From UBA117 sp049975245 (GTDB lineage: Archaea > Methanobacteriota > Methanobacteria > Methanobacteriales > Methanobacteriaceae), in NCBI GenBank assembly GCA_049975245.1, contig JBNGDB010000017.1:1-49618 (forward strand): DNA of 49,618 nucleotides, given 5' to 3'. The position numbers and the translations under genes were made by a program. Shown here one piece after another: positions 14,581-24,409 of the stretch. Each line of letters opens with the position of its first letter. The stretch's first letter is position 1. The notes under the pieces were generated by a model. The model was not told the DNA's origin. It worked only from the letters and a program-made list of their open reading frames with translations, and did not search any database.

Positions 14581-15780
14581 ATGACAAGTAATAATGGGGA
14601 TTATGACATAGTAATAGTTGGTGGGGGGCCAGTAGGTTCTACATTGGGAAGATATTTGGCTGAAAATAAATACAATGTGGCTATTTTAGAAAAAAAGAAC
14701 AAAATCGGAGTTCCACTACAATGCGCAGGTTTGCTGGCCAGAAAAGTCGAGGAAGTAAACATATTGCCTAAAGATGTGATTATAAATAGGGTATATGGCG
14801 CATACATACATTCTCCTTCAAATAACACTCTTAAAGTATCCAAAAAAGAACCAGCAGCTTATGTTTTAGACAGGGTTGCTTACGATAAATTTTTGTCACA
14901 ATCTGCAGTTGATAAGGGTTGTAAACTTTTCTTAGGACATAAAGTTGTCGATGTTGATATTGAAAAAGGAGAGTTAAAAGTAAAATATAAAAATAAAATA
15001 AAAAATTTTAAAGCTAAAATAATAGTGGGGGCGGGTGGACATAGTTCAATTATTTCCCGTAAATTAAATCAATCCCTTCCCACCATGGAGGCAGTTCAAT
15101 ATTTAGTGGATATGGGTCAACCAAATTTGAATTCAGATTGTGTTCATGTTTATGTAGATTCAAAGATTTCCCCTGGTTTTATATGGATAATTCCCTTAAG
15201 TGATTCCTTGGCTAGAATTGGTTTATTCTCTAAATATAATTATCATCAAATGAATCATATTTTAAAGGAATTTATGGAAAAGAATTCTAAATTTGAAAGT
15301 GCAAAGATTTTAAAGAAATATCAGGGACACATCCCCCTTTATGATTCTGAAAAAAAAATTGTTAAAGATAGAGCAATCCTCTTAGGAGATGCTGCATCTC
15401 AAGTAAAACCTACCTCGGGCGGAGGTTTAATTATTGGATTTGAATGTGCAAGAATAGCCTCAGAAATTGCCATGAAAGCTCTGGACCAGGATAACATCAA
15501 ACTTTTAAAGGAATATGAGAAAAATTATAAAAAGAAATTTGGTTCTGAACTTAAAATACAGCTGCAAATACAAAAAACTTTTGAGCGTATGACTAATAAT
15601 GAACTGGATTCCATGTTTATAAAACTTAAAAAGGAAGGAGCAGAGCAAATAATCTCAAAATATGGTGATATGGACAACCAATCTCCTTTATTAAAAGAGA
15701 TGATTAAAAGTAGGATAATCTTCTCGGTTCTTCCTAAAGTCTTTTTTAGGAGGATTAGTAAATTATGGAAATCTACCTAA
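14581..15780 (+). CDS. Geranylgeranyl reductase-family flavoprotein
   Basis: A 399-residue FAD-dependent oxidoreductase of the family that saturates the isoprenoid chains of archaeal membrane lipids (digeranylgeranylglycerophospholipid reductase). The FAD-binding dinucleotide motif VGGGPVGSTLGRYLAE is near residues 14-29. PLQCAGLL lies at about 45-52, and the second FAD motif AILLGDAASQVKPTSGGG is near 264-281. Methanobacteriales carry several paralogues, and this one cannot be assigned to a specific substrate from sequence. The downstream methyltransferase gene starts 16 bases before its stop, so the two are translated together. GGATAGA before the ATG is a modest ribosome-binding site. Confidence 0.85.
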   Translation: MTSNNGDYDIVIVGGGPVGSTLGRYLAENKYNVAILEKKNKIGVPLQCAGLLARKVEEVNILPKDVIINRVYGAYIHSPSNNTLKVSKKEPAAYVLDRVAYDKFLSQSAVDKGCKLFLGHKVVDVDIEKGELKVKYKNKIKNFKAKIIVGAGGHSSIISRKLNQSLPTMEAVQYLVDMGQPNLNSDCVHVYVDSKISPGFIWIIPLSDSLARIGLFSKYNYHQMNHILKEFMEKNSKFESAKILKKYQGHIPLYDSEKKIVKDRAILLGDAASQVKPTSGGGLIIGFECARIASEIAMKALDQDNIKLLKEYEKNYKKKFGSELKIQLQIQKTFERMTNNELDSMFIKLKKEGAEQIISKYGDMDNQSPLLKEMIKSRIIFSVLPKVFFRRISKLWKST

Positions 15781-16796
15781 TTTTATCCCGTGAAAATATT
15801 ACTTTACCCCGATCTGAGGTATTAGCTGTTCTTGAATCTGAAAAGATTAATTATCAAATAAAAAATGAGTTTTCTGGTATATTGCATCTCGCAATTCCGG
15901 ATGATGAAAATTGTATTCAGATACTTGAAAAAAGACTGGGATATGTACACGAAATAGTGGAAATGCTTTTTGATGCTGATATGGGAAATTTATACAATAA
16001 ATTTGAATCAGTTCACTGGTCTGATTATATAAAAGACACTTATGTTGTAAGAGTTAAAAAAATTAACTCTAAACATGTAATTAACTCTCCAGAAGTAGAA
16101 AAGGATTTAGGAACAATCATTAAAAATTCTTTAAAAGAAGAAGCTGTGGTAAATCTGGAAAATCCCGAAACTTTCATAAGAGTAACATTTGTAGATGATG
16201 CCATTCTGGTGGGCTTAAGACGGGCATTAATAGATAAAAAACACTTCTTTAATTTAAAACCGCATAAGAGACCTTTCTTTTATCCGGGTTCAATGAGTCC
16301 TAAATTAGCCCGTTGTATGGTTAATTTATCTCGTGTTAAAAAAGGAGACACGGTTTTTGATCCTTTCTGCGGTACAGGCGGAATATTAATTGAAGCAGGT
16401 ATTATAGGGGCTCGGATCTTAGGTTCGGATATAGACGAGAAAATGGTAAAGGGAACAATTGAAAATTTACAACATTGCGGAATTAAAGATTTTAATATTA
16501 TTCAAGGAGATGCACGTAGAATTAAATTAGATAGAAGGGTTGATTCAATAGTAACTGACCCTCCTTATGGTATTTCTGCTTCTACAGCTGGTGAAGAAAG
16601 TAAAAAATTATATAAGGAATCAATACAAAACATGCAAGAATTAATTAAAAAAGAGGGCTATGTTTGTTTAGCAACACCACATTACGTGGATGTTACTGAA
16701 TTGATATCAAATACAAAATTTAAAATAATAGAAAGACATGAAATAAGAATGCATAAAAGTTTAACTAGAGTGATTACAGTTTTAAAAAATGCATAA
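15765..16796 (+). CDS. THUMP-domain tRNA methyltransferase, TrmG10 type
   Basis: A 343-residue protein with an N-terminal THUMP-type RNA-binding region (about 1-155) and a Rossmann methyltransferase domain with motif I DPFCGTGGILIEAG and catalytic motif TDPPYGIS. This combination matches the archaeal tRNA (guanine-10-N2) methyltransferase, which makes m2G or m2,2G at position 10. The ATG lies 16 bases inside the end of the GGR-family gene, behind AGGAGG (15747-15752), showing translational overlap with a functionally unrelated gene. Confidence 0.85.
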   Translation: MEIYLILSRENITLPRSEVLAVLESEKINYQIKNEFSGILHLAIPDDENCIQILEKRLGYVHEIVEMLFDADMGNLYNKFESVHWSDYIKDTYVVRVKKINSKHVINSPEVEKDLGTIIKNSLKEEAVVNLENPETFIRVTFVDDAILVGLRRALIDKKHFFNLKPHKRPFFYPGSMSPKLARCMVNLSRVKKGDTVFDPFCGTGGILIEAGIIGARILGSDIDEKMVKGTIENLQHCGIKDFNIIQGDARRIKLDRRVDSIVTDPPYGISASTAGEESKKLYKESIQNMQELIKKEGYVCLATPHYVDVTELISNTKFKIIERHEIRMHKSLTRVITVLKNA

Positions 16797-16935
16797 TAAA
16801 TACGAGTTGAATTTAAATAGTTTTTTGAATAGTTTATTGCGTTAAGGTTTAATCATATTCATTAAAACTGCGAATAATGCGTTAACTGAAATAATTAAAC
16901 TATAAATAAAAATTTTAAAATGTGAGGGGAATTTT

Positions 16936-18429
16936 GTGGCAGTAAAAATTTTTGATACAACCTTAAGAGATGGAGAACAAACTCCTGGAGTTTCATTAAC
17001 TCCTGATGAAAAGCTAAGAATAGCCATAAAATTGGATGAGTTGGGCGTTAATGTTATCGAAGCAGGTTCTGCAATCACATCAGAAGGCGAAAGAGAAGGA
17101 ATTAAGAAGATAGTAAAAGAAGGATTAAATTCTGAAATTTGTAGTTTTACCCGAGCAGTGAAAGTTGATATTGATGCTGCCCTAGAATGTGACGTTGATA
17201 GCATTCACCTGGTAGTTCCAACATCTGACCTACATATCGAACATAAATTAAATAAAACTCGAGATCAAGTTAAACAATTTGCCATTGACTGTACAGAATA
17301 TGCAGTTGATCATGGGTTACTGGTTGAATTATCAGCCGAAGATTCTACTAGAAGTGACATGAAATATCTCACTCAAATATTCAAGGAAGGAATAGATGCC
17401 GGAGCACATAGAATATGTGCTTGCGATACTGTGGGGATGCTTACCCCCGAAACAGCTACCAAATTCTATGGCCGACTCAGTAAGTTAGGAGTACCTTTAA
17501 GTGTACACTGCCACAACGACTTTGGATTGGCAGTTGCTAATACATTATCAGGATTAAGGGCCGGCGCAACACAGGCACACGTCACTGTTAATGGAATAGG
17601 AGAACGAGCAGGAAATGCCTCCTTAGAAGAACTGGTCGTTGCATTGTATTCTCTTTATGATGAAAAAACAGATATTAATATAAAAATGTTATACGACACC
17701 TCTAAAATGGTGGCCCGTATGACTGGGGTTTATCTACAACCAAACAAGGCAATAGTAGGTGAAAATGCTTTTGCACATGAATCAGGAATACATGCAGATG
17801 GTGTAATCAAAAAAGCAGAAACATATGAACCTATAACACCAGAACTAGTAGGCCATAAACGCAGATTTGTCATGGGTAAACACATAGGCACTCATGTCCT
17901 TAAAAAAAGACTTCAAGAAGCAGGATTACGTGTAAACGATGAAATGTTGAATAAAATTTTCCAGCGAGTAAAAACATTAGGTGACAAAGGAAAATGTGTT
18001 ACTGATGTGGACTTGCAAGCTATTGCGGAAGATGTGATGGGAATACTGCCGGAAAAGGCTGTTGAACTTGAAGAACTAACCATAGTATCTGGTAATAAAG
18101 TGACACCTACTGCATCAGTTAAACTCAATATAGATAATAACGAGTTAGTGGAAGCAGGCATAGGTTTAGGTCCAGTTGATGCAGCTATTGTAGCTATAAG
18201 GAAAGGTATAAAAGATGTTGCTGACATTAAACTGGAAGAATACCACGTAGATGCTATAACTGGCGGTACAGATGCTTTAATTGACGTAATAGTAAAACTT
18301 AGGCTGGGAGATAAGGTGGTAAGTGCACGCAGTACCCAACCAGATATTATCATGGCCAGTGTAGAGGCTTTTATTAGTGGAATAAACCGGATATTGATAG
18401 AAGAAGAATTAAGAAAATCAAATAAATAG
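16936..18429 (+). CDS. 2-isopropylmalate / citramalate synthase family enzyme
   Basis: A 497-residue enzyme that condenses acetyl-CoA with a 2-oxoacid. It has the catalytic N-terminal signature DTTLRDGEQTPGV, the metal-binding HCHNDFGLA with downstream VNGIGERAGNA, the linker HESGIHADG, and a C-terminal LeuA dimer domain (about 380-497) that usually carries allosteric control. Archaeal homologues include 2-isopropylmalate synthase (leucine), citramalate synthase CimA (isoleucine) and homocitrate synthase AksA (coenzyme B). Length and presence of the regulatory domain fit LeuA or CimA better than AksA; I cannot decide between the two. It starts at GTG behind GAGGGGA. Confidence 0.85.
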   Translation: MAVKIFDTTLRDGEQTPGVSLTPDEKLRIAIKLDELGVNVIEAGSAITSEGEREGIKKIVKEGLNSEICSFTRAVKVDIDAALECDVDSIHLVVPTSDLHIEHKLNKTRDQVKQFAIDCTEYAVDHGLLVELSAEDSTRSDMKYLTQIFKEGIDAGAHRICACDTVGMLTPETATKFYGRLSKLGVPLSVHCHNDFGLAVANTLSGLRAGATQAHVTVNGIGERAGNASLEELVVALYSLYDEKTDINIKMLYDTSKMVARMTGVYLQPNKAIVGENAFAHESGIHADGVIKKAETYEPITPELVGHKRRFVMGKHIGTHVLKKRLQEAGLRVNDEMLNKIFQRVKTLGDKGKCVTDVDLQAIAEDVMGILPEKAVELEELTIVSGNKVTPTASVKLNIDNNELVEAGIGLGPVDAAIVAIRKGIKDVADIKLEEYHVDAITGGTDALIDVIVKLRLGDKVVSARSTQPDIIMASVEAFISGINRILIEEELRKSNK

Positions 18430-18489
18430 TTCTTTTTAAAGAGTCTATATCTTTTTTTTATTTTATAATTTATATATTCAGGTGTTTTA

Positions 18490-19005
18490 ATGGAAAATAA
18501 TATTCTAATAACGGGTTATAAAGTGAAAGTGGATGATTTAGAAAATTTATTATCTATAACTAATCATCTAAAAGCTAATAACGCATTGAATCTTAACACA
18601 TGTACTTTACAACTTTTAAATGCTGAGGCTATAGCTGGAAAAAATCACATATTAAACGCTACTAAACAAGCAATAATCGCATTTAAAAGAGGAGAAAATA
18701 TAGCTAAAGATTTGGGTTTGGAAATTTGTTTAAGAACTACAGCACAACGCCAGATTTCTAAAGCATTAGATATTGTTGGTTTAAAAAAGGGAAAAATGAA
18801 TATATGTGTTGTAGCTGTTAACTGCCGGGAAAAAATATTGATAGAGTTAGAAAAAATCTGGGGTAAAAATGATGATACTGTTTTAAAACCAGATTTAACA
18901 AATTTAAAAAAAATCTATGGACTTAATGACTCTGAACTAAAAATTTATGGTTCTATAGAAAAATTGATGATAGAAAAAACTGCAATGTTAACATTAGAAC
19001 TTTAA
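18490..19005 (+). CDS. cgi121: KEOPS complex subunit Cgi121
   Basis: A 171-residue protein of the Cgi121/TPRKB family. KEOPS makes the threonylcarbamoyl-adenosine (t6A) at position 37 of ANN-reading tRNAs; Cgi121 binds the kinase Bud32 and helps recruit tRNA. Family segments are NAEAIAGKNHILNATKQAI and ICLRTTAQRQISKALDI. Another KEOPS subunit, Pcc1, is encoded at 47927-48187. Kae1-Bud32 was not seen here. AGGTG stands before the ATG. Confidence 0.9.
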   Translation: MENNILITGYKVKVDDLENLLSITNHLKANNALNLNTCTLQLLNAEAIAGKNHILNATKQAIIAFKRGENIAKDLGLEICLRTTAQRQISKALDIVGLKKGKMNICVVAVNCREKILIELEKIWGKNDDTVLKPDLTNLKKIYGLNDSELKIYGSIEKLMIEKTAMLTLEL

Positions 19006-19075
19006 TAAAAATTTTTACTTAAAATAAATTATTATAATTAAGTTAATAATGAATGTTGTTATTATTTTATATTTT

Positions 19076-20050
19076 TTAGTTGATACATTCATTAATATTT
19101 AAAATAATTTCATCAATTATTTCATTTTTAAAGCAATTTACATCTAAATTTTTAAGTTCTATACATACCGCCGGGGAAAGAGTCCTATTATAATCTGGAC
19201 ATACGGTAATAATTCTACGATTTTCTGCTTTAATGGCATTTCGTAATTTGTAACCTGTTTTTTTAGGATTGTCAACCAATAATGCTACCACGATCCCTCT
19301 CTTATCTGCATGGATCACGTTTTCCAGTTCCTGTTTTATTTTTTGAGAAGCATGGATGGTTTCACTTAAAATGTATGGCGCATGGTCTATTTCTTCATAA
19401 ATACCTGCTGCCGTTATACTATCTGCTTGGACAGATTTTAAAATTGTCTTTGAATCTTTAAGTATTTTTTTATTCGATGTGGATACAAAACCTCCATTGC
19501 CCACATTTACTATTTTAGGAGAACCAGTAGATGCTATTATCACATGGGAATGTTCTCCATTGGCTAACCTTTTAGTAGGATCACCCAAGGCTCCTGAAGC
19601 ATCCTCCACTAAGGTAACATTATTAGCATCACATACCTCATATAAATCTTTCATTGGTTGTTCTGCAATATATCCGGCAAAACTAGTTATAAATAATGCA
19701 TCTGGCTGGTGCATATTAATAAATTGATTTAGAGTATCTGGATCTATAATACCTAGATTAGTTGGTATTGTAACTACTTTTAAGCCCATTATTTCGGCTA
19801 AATTTTTGAATCCTATCCATCCTCCTTCATCTGGAACTAAGATCTTATTTTTGAAGGAGTTCATCACTGCCATAATCCCTGAATTTCCACTGTTAACTAA
19901 TTTAACATAATCATGTTTAGTAAAATGAGTAATTTTTTCTTCAGTTTTCTGGATCTGTTCATATGATCTTTGACTTGTTCTTAATTTTTCTAATGCTTTA
20001 TACATAGCTTGAACTGTTTCATTTGATGGTTTTTTGTAGGATAATTGCAA
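19076..20050 (-). CDS. DegT/DnrJ/EryC1-like PLP-dependent protein
   Basis: A 324-residue fold-type-I PLP protein. The cofactor lysine is probably K179 in STGSPKIVNVGNGG, with D150 in VEDASGALGD holding the pyridine nitrogen. SGNSGIMAV (54-62) is the phosphate-binding turn. The layout is that of the DegT/DnrJ/EryC1/StrS (sugar aminotransferase or dehydratase) class, but at 324 residues it is short. No sugar-nucleotide genes adjoin it, so the substrate is unknown. The start is a TTG with AAGTGAT four bases before it. It converges on the Cgi121 gene. Confidence 0.7.
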   Translation of the reverse strand: MQLSYKKPSNETVQAMYKALEKLRTSQRSYEQIQKTEEKITHFTKHDYVKLVNSGNSGIMAVMNSFKNKILVPDEGGWIGFKNLAEIMGLKVVTIPTNLGIIDPDTLNQFINMHQPDALFITSFAGYIAEQPMKDLYEVCDANNVTLVEDASGALGDPTKRLANGEHSHVIIASTGSPKIVNVGNGGFVSTSNKKILKDSKTILKSVQADSITAAGIYEEIDHAPYILSETIHASQKIKQELENVIHADKRGIVVALLVDNPKKTGYKLRNAIKAENRRIITVCPDYNRTLSPAVCIELKNLDVNCFKNEIIDEIILNINECIN

Positions 20051-20084
20051 TTATATCACTTAAGTTGGTTTTTCTATAAAATTT

Positions 20085-20894
20085 TTAATTAATTCTTTTT
20101 AATTTAACTACAATTATTTGTGGTCTTGCAAAAAATCTCACTGGAAGTATAACGGTTCCCAAGCCATTACTTATTATTAAGGTAGTGTTGTTGTATTTTT
20201 TAACTCCAGTTAAATATTTCTGTCCATAATCCGATCTGGGAATTGGAGCCCAGAGCCCAAACAAAGTAACCTGACCGCCATGAGTATGTCCAGTAAGAAC
20301 CAGATCCACCATTGACTGGTCTATTTCAGGGAAATAATCAGGATTATGAGTCAAAAATATTACAAAATCTTCTTTTTTTGCATCACCCAGCGCAGTTTTA
20401 GGATATTGATAGCCATTATTATAGTCTCCAACACCACATATTCTTATCTTTGATCCATTAATTTCAATCCATTCGCCTTTATTTCCGATATATGTTATGG
20501 GAGATTCATTAAATCTTTTAAGTGTAAAGTATTGCGGATCGTTATTTCCTAAAACACCATAAACTCCTAATGGGGCATTTAAGTTTTCTAAGGAATCAAA
20601 AACCGGGTCAATATATATATCTTCCCTATCAACATAATCTCCGCCCATTAAGATCAAATCAGGGTTCATTTTGTTGACCTGTTTTACCAGATTATCTATA
20701 CGTTCTGTACTATAAAAGGGTCCTGCATGAATATCGGCAAGGTAAACTATTTTTTTTCCATCAAATTCAGGAGGAATTTGATCTGATTCTATCACCACTT
20801 CTTTTGTTTCTACTAAGTAAGGTTCGATGAACATATATCCTACAATTAACACTACTAATATTATGGTGAAGAATAAAATTTTTCTTATTTTCAT
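20085..20894 (-). CDS. Membrane-anchored metallophosphoesterase
   Basis: A 269-residue calcineurin-like phosphoesterase with one N-terminal membrane segment (about 5-25), so the catalytic domain probably faces outward. All metal-binding motifs are present: LADIHAG, MGGDYVD, VLGNND, LTHNP, and TGHTHGGQ. It resembles the YkuE/YaeI branch, some of which act on lipid-linked pyrophosphates such as UDP-2,3-diacylglucosamine; the substrate here is unknown. Its start is 231 bases from the divergent DUF4012-like gene. Confidence 0.85.
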   Translation of the reverse strand: MKIRKILFFTIILVVLIVGYMFIEPYLVETKEVVIESDQIPPEFDGKKIVYLADIHAGPFYSTERIDNLVKQVNKMNPDLILMGGDYVDREDIYIDPVFDSLENLNAPLGVYGVLGNNDPQYFTLKRFNESPITYIGNKGEWIEINGSKIRICGVGDYNNGYQYPKTALGDAKKEDFVIFLTHNPDYFPEIDQSMVDLVLTGHTHGGQVTLFGLWAPIPRSDYGQKYLTGVKKYNNTTLIISNGLGTVILPVRFFARPQIIVVKLKRIN

Positions 20895-21125
20895 TTAAAT
20901 CTCTCATAAATCTGCTATTAACTGTTTTTCTCAAATAAAAGGAGTAATAACAAATTCATAAATTTTTTTTGCATGGAGTAAGTAAAGATTATATTATTTT
21001 TTCATGAATTATATAATGAATGGGGTTTTATTCACATTCCCTCTTAAGAACTTATGTAAAAATTTTTATAAATTATAATCTAAATGTTTTAATATTAAAA
21101 GCCTATATTATAATGGAGTTATCAG

Positions 21126-22130
21126 ATGATAAATCTAATCATTGCAATATTCGGAATGTTTTTGATTATTATAGGGGTTTATGCAATGAGTTTTGGTTTT
21201 GATACTCCCCCAAATTTTTTATTTTTCTTTTTAGGTCTAATTGCCGCAGTATTTGGATTTATTATATTAATAATTTCCAAGTCCAAAGTTAAATTTTCTT
21301 CAAGTTCTAAAAGGTTATCATTAAGTAGGGAAGATGATTATTATCAGCCACCTCAACAATTATCTTTAAGAAAAAGGGAATATTATGATTCTAAACCTAA
21401 AAAAAGACCAATTAAGGGCATAATAACTATATTCCTGTTAATTATTATTATCGGGGTAGGATTTTTTGGCTTAAATTTTAACAGTGAATCTAATTCCACT
21501 GGTTTAGTTGGAGAACATAAAATTCTGGTTTTATCTGCAGATCCATCTGAGAAAAGACCGGGGATGGGCGCAGTGGATATGGCATTTATTTTCACGGTTA
21601 AAGATGGTGAATTTACTAATATAACATCTATTTACCCCCATAAAATGGCCCACCCTACAGAACCTGCACCATTAGAGGTTCAGAAACAGGGAGTTGCTAA
21701 AATGTTATTGCATGATTCCTTGTGGTACAATGACACTGAACAAGGATCAAAATTTGCTCAAGAGATTGTAGAATACAATACTGGCATCAAAACTGATATA
21801 GTGGTTATTTTCAATGTGGAGTCTATTGATGCTATAGTAAATAGTATAGGTCCTCTTTACGTAGAGGGCGTTGGTTATGTGAATGGCAGTACACTTGATT
21901 TTTTAAGAGAAGAACAGGATGATTATAATTATACCCGGGGTCAGGCTGTTAAATCTTTAATGAGTTCAATATCAAATTCAACTAAACAAGATAAAACTAA
22001 ATATTTAACATTAATAGAGACAGTTTCTGATCAATACAAAAAAGGCAATATAGCAGTTTATCCATCAGATGCATTTCCTAAATTAATAATGATGGCAGAA
22101 TCCCATGATTTCTCAGGATTTCTGTTTTAA
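21126..22130 (+). CDS. DUF4012 / LCP-like membrane protein
   Basis: A 334-residue membrane protein. It has two N-terminal membrane segments (about 3-20 and 27-50), a third at about 98-118, then a soluble outer domain. The domain reads like a diverged LytR-CpsA-Psr fold: AVDMAFIFTVKDGEFTNITS corresponds to the strand pair before the catalytic arginine in LCP proteins, and TGIKTDIVVIFNVESIDAI and VNSIGPLYVEG fit the usual I-D-x-Y-V ... V-D-A-L-G-G-V region. The arginine motif SIPRD is replaced by SIYPHK. LCP enzymes attach polymers to peptidoglycan. TGGAG stands before the ATG. Confidence 0.6.
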   Translation: MINLIIAIFGMFLIIIGVYAMSFGFDTPPNFLFFFLGLIAAVFGFIILIISKSKVKFSSSSKRLSLSREDDYYQPPQQLSLRKREYYDSKPKKRPIKGIITIFLLIIIIGVGFFGLNFNSESNSTGLVGEHKILVLSADPSEKRPGMGAVDMAFIFTVKDGEFTNITSIYPHKMAHPTEPAPLEVQKQGVAKMLLHDSLWYNDTEQGSKFAQEIVEYNTGIKTDIVVIFNVESIDAIVNSIGPLYVEGVGYVNGSTLDFLREEQDDYNYTRGQAVKSLMSSISNSTKQDKTKYLTLIETVSDQYKKGNIAVYPSDAFPKLIMMAESHDFSGFLF

Positions 22131-22184
22131 TTTAATAATAACTTAATAGATTCTACACATTAAAATTAATAAACTTAAAAATTA

Positions 22185-22988
22185 TTATTTTTTATCTAAT
22201 TTATCGAGTATCTCTTTTAAATCAGTTTTAATATCTTCAGCCGCTTTTTCACGTTCTATGTTCATTTTTTCAGAGGTTTTGATGAAAATTTCTCTATCTT
22301 TATCCTTTTCTTCTCTAAACTTATCTATTAGCATGCTGGCCACTGATGCGGTAGCATATCCTGTGAATGCAACCCCAGTCACCATCATAATAACTCCTAG
22401 TATTCTACCAATGAGTGTTATAGGTACAATGTCACCGTAGCCAGTGGTGGTCATAGTAGTCACAGTATACCATGCTGAATCTTCGTAGGTTTTAACTTCG
22501 GGATTCACGTTATTTTCAGCAATTAAAAATGCAGTAGAAGATAGTAAAAATATAACAGTTAAAATACCAATACCATAATTTAAACCAGTTTTCTTAGAGA
22601 ATTTGACAAAGTTTGATCCTATCTTGCCAATTGTTTTAATCAATGCTATTATATGGATTATTCTTAATATTGACAAAGGTATGGACAAGTTAAATCCCAA
22701 TAATCCAAGGAAAATAAAATCAAAAGGAATAATGGCCAAAATGCTTATCCAATTAGTTTTAATAAATTGTATCCTATCTTTTTTAGGTATTAATGTTACC
22801 AGTATGCTGAAAAATAACAATAAACATACAATTAAGTCAAAATTATAAATACTAATCACATTAGCAGGTTTTAATACAAAAAAGGTTAGTATTATTAGTA
22901 GAGTTACATCAACCACCATTAATGAAATTACAATGGTGAGATAAACTTGCAAAATTCTTTCCAGCAATTTTTTTAGTTTTTCATTCAT
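22185..22988 (-). CDS. Six-segment potassium channel
   Basis: A 267-residue ion channel with several N-terminal membrane segments, a pore helix and the potassium selectivity filter TTTGYGD (near 183-189), then the last pore-lining segment and a charged, probably coiled-coil tail (about 225-267). The fourth segment region (LSILRIIHIIALIKTIGKIG) has only a few basic residues, so strong voltage sensing is doubtful. No RCK domain is present. Confidence 0.88.
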   Translation of the reverse strand: MNEKLKKLLERILQVYLTIVISLMVVDVTLLIILTFFVLKPANVISIYNFDLIVCLLLFFSILVTLIPKKDRIQFIKTNWISILAIIPFDFIFLGLLGFNLSIPLSILRIIHIIALIKTIGKIGSNFVKFSKKTGLNYGIGILTVIFLLSSTAFLIAENNVNPEVKTYEDSAWYTVTTMTTTGYGDIVPITLIGRILGVIMMVTGVAFTGYATASVASMLIDKFREEKDKDREIFIKTSEKMNIEREKAAEDIKTDLKEILDKLDKK

Positions 22989-23114
22989 AGGATAACCTTT
23001 AATTGTGATATGAATTATTAAACCCTAAAGATAATATAATATTCTAAATCAATATATATAATATTTATTCGGTTTTTAAATGCATTATAATATACTAAAA
23101 TACATTATTAAAAA

Positions 23115-24293
23115 TTAAACTTGTTTATACTTAAAAAATCCGTCCAAGGTGGTTTGTCTTGATCGGATAAGTTCTTGCATTAGATCACTTTGAATTATAA
23201 ATTTTTTTATAGGAAGTTTTAATTTAGTGGATACGTAATCTAATGCAGGTTTAAGGTCTTCAAATTCTTTATAATTCTCTTTTAGAGCGCTTCTAACATT
23301 TTCTCTCACATTAAAAACACCTAATGGAACATATCCATTGTAGGCTTCTCTTAGAACTATTGCACCTGCCTGTTTTTTTATTTTTTCTAACTTTTCAAGA
23401 ACAGCCATTTTACAAGTGTAGTAACATCCTCCAACACTTGAATATCCTTTTTTCCCGCTATTGGTTTCATAGTCAGAAAAAATAACTTCTTCATTACCTA
23501 AAACATGTAAAAAGGCTTCCATCCATTCATACTGCCATTCTGAAGGAATTAATATAACTGCATAGTAATTATTTAAACTGCTAAACTCATAAACTCTATG
23601 AGTTTCCATCATATCATAATATCTAACCTTTCTGAGCAAATTATCTGCTATAGTGGTATCGCAAGCTGTTATTGACCATCGAGTAGGAACTAATCTGCGA
23701 TTTTTTTCAATTCCCATAGTACCTACTGAAAATGCTTTTTGAATAGATGAAAATGGAATTCCTTCACTATGCAAATCCATAACAGCGTCTGCTGCTTTCA
23801 AGTCGCTGTCATAGAATGCCCTCTCCAGGGAGTGTTCCCATCGCACACTGTCAATATCAAATCTTTCCAGTAAACCACTAGGTCCATGTGGGGTGTGTTC
23901 ATCACTAAATGATCTTCCTACTGGTTTTTTTAAGAACTGGGCTTCGCTATCAATAGATTTTTTTGCCAGTGATATCTCTTGAAGTTTTCCAACAAAAAGA
24001 TCGTCTAAATCCTTAATTCCCACCCTATGTTTACCTCTAACCAGATTTAATCGGTAACCGATAATTTTCTCCTGACTAGTCTGGGTGGGGATCCATGATT
24101 CTGGCAGGTCCATTATGGAAGTGTCTCCTTGTTGGGGAACGATCATAGGCCCGGCATATACCTTGGGATAGTTCCAGCTACCAATAAAAACAGAAGGAGG
24201 AGTGCTACCATCCAATTCTTTACCCACATCTACAGATTTAATCTGCATTTTTGATGTTAGCTTTTTAAGATAGGCAGTCTTTCCACTTATCAT
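23115..24293 (-). CDS. nreA: Archaeal DNA repair protein NreA
   Basis: A 392-residue member of the Nre family, linked to DNA repair in haloarchaea. Conserved N-terminal text includes PPSVFIGSWNYPKVYAGPM. The C terminus QTTLDGFF is a textbook PCNA-interacting (PIP) motif, which in this family ties the protein to the sliding clamp. Biochemical activity is not settled for the family. It lies alone between a potassium channel and guaAB on the same strand. Confidence 0.88.
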   Translation of the reverse strand: MISGKTAYLKKLTSKMQIKSVDVGKELDGSTPPSVFIGSWNYPKVYAGPMIVPQQGDTSIMDLPESWIPTQTSQEKIIGYRLNLVRGKHRVGIKDLDDLFVGKLQEISLAKKSIDSEAQFLKKPVGRSFSDEHTPHGPSGLLERFDIDSVRWEHSLERAFYDSDLKAADAVMDLHSEGIPFSSIQKAFSVGTMGIEKNRRLVPTRWSITACDTTIADNLLRKVRYYDMMETHRVYEFSSLNNYYAVILIPSEWQYEWMEAFLHVLGNEEVIFSDYETNSGKKGYSSVGGCYYTCKMAVLEKLEKIKKQAGAIVLREAYNGYVPLGVFNVRENVRSALKENYKEFEDLKPALDYVSTKLKLPIKKFIIQSDLMQELIRSRQTTLDGFFKYKQV

Positions 24294-24409
24294 GTATTTA
24301 TCTATAAACTTAATTTAATAAAAACCTAGTGAGAGCATTTGAATAATAATTAGAAATTTTATATTTTTTACAAATTAAAAAAAAATTTTTTTATTCATAT
24401 ATTAACTAT

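Noticed and set aside
21020..21202. A 60-codon frame overlapping the DUF4012-like start
   Set aside because: It runs over the promoter and ribosome-binding site of the real gene in another frame and has unlikely composition.
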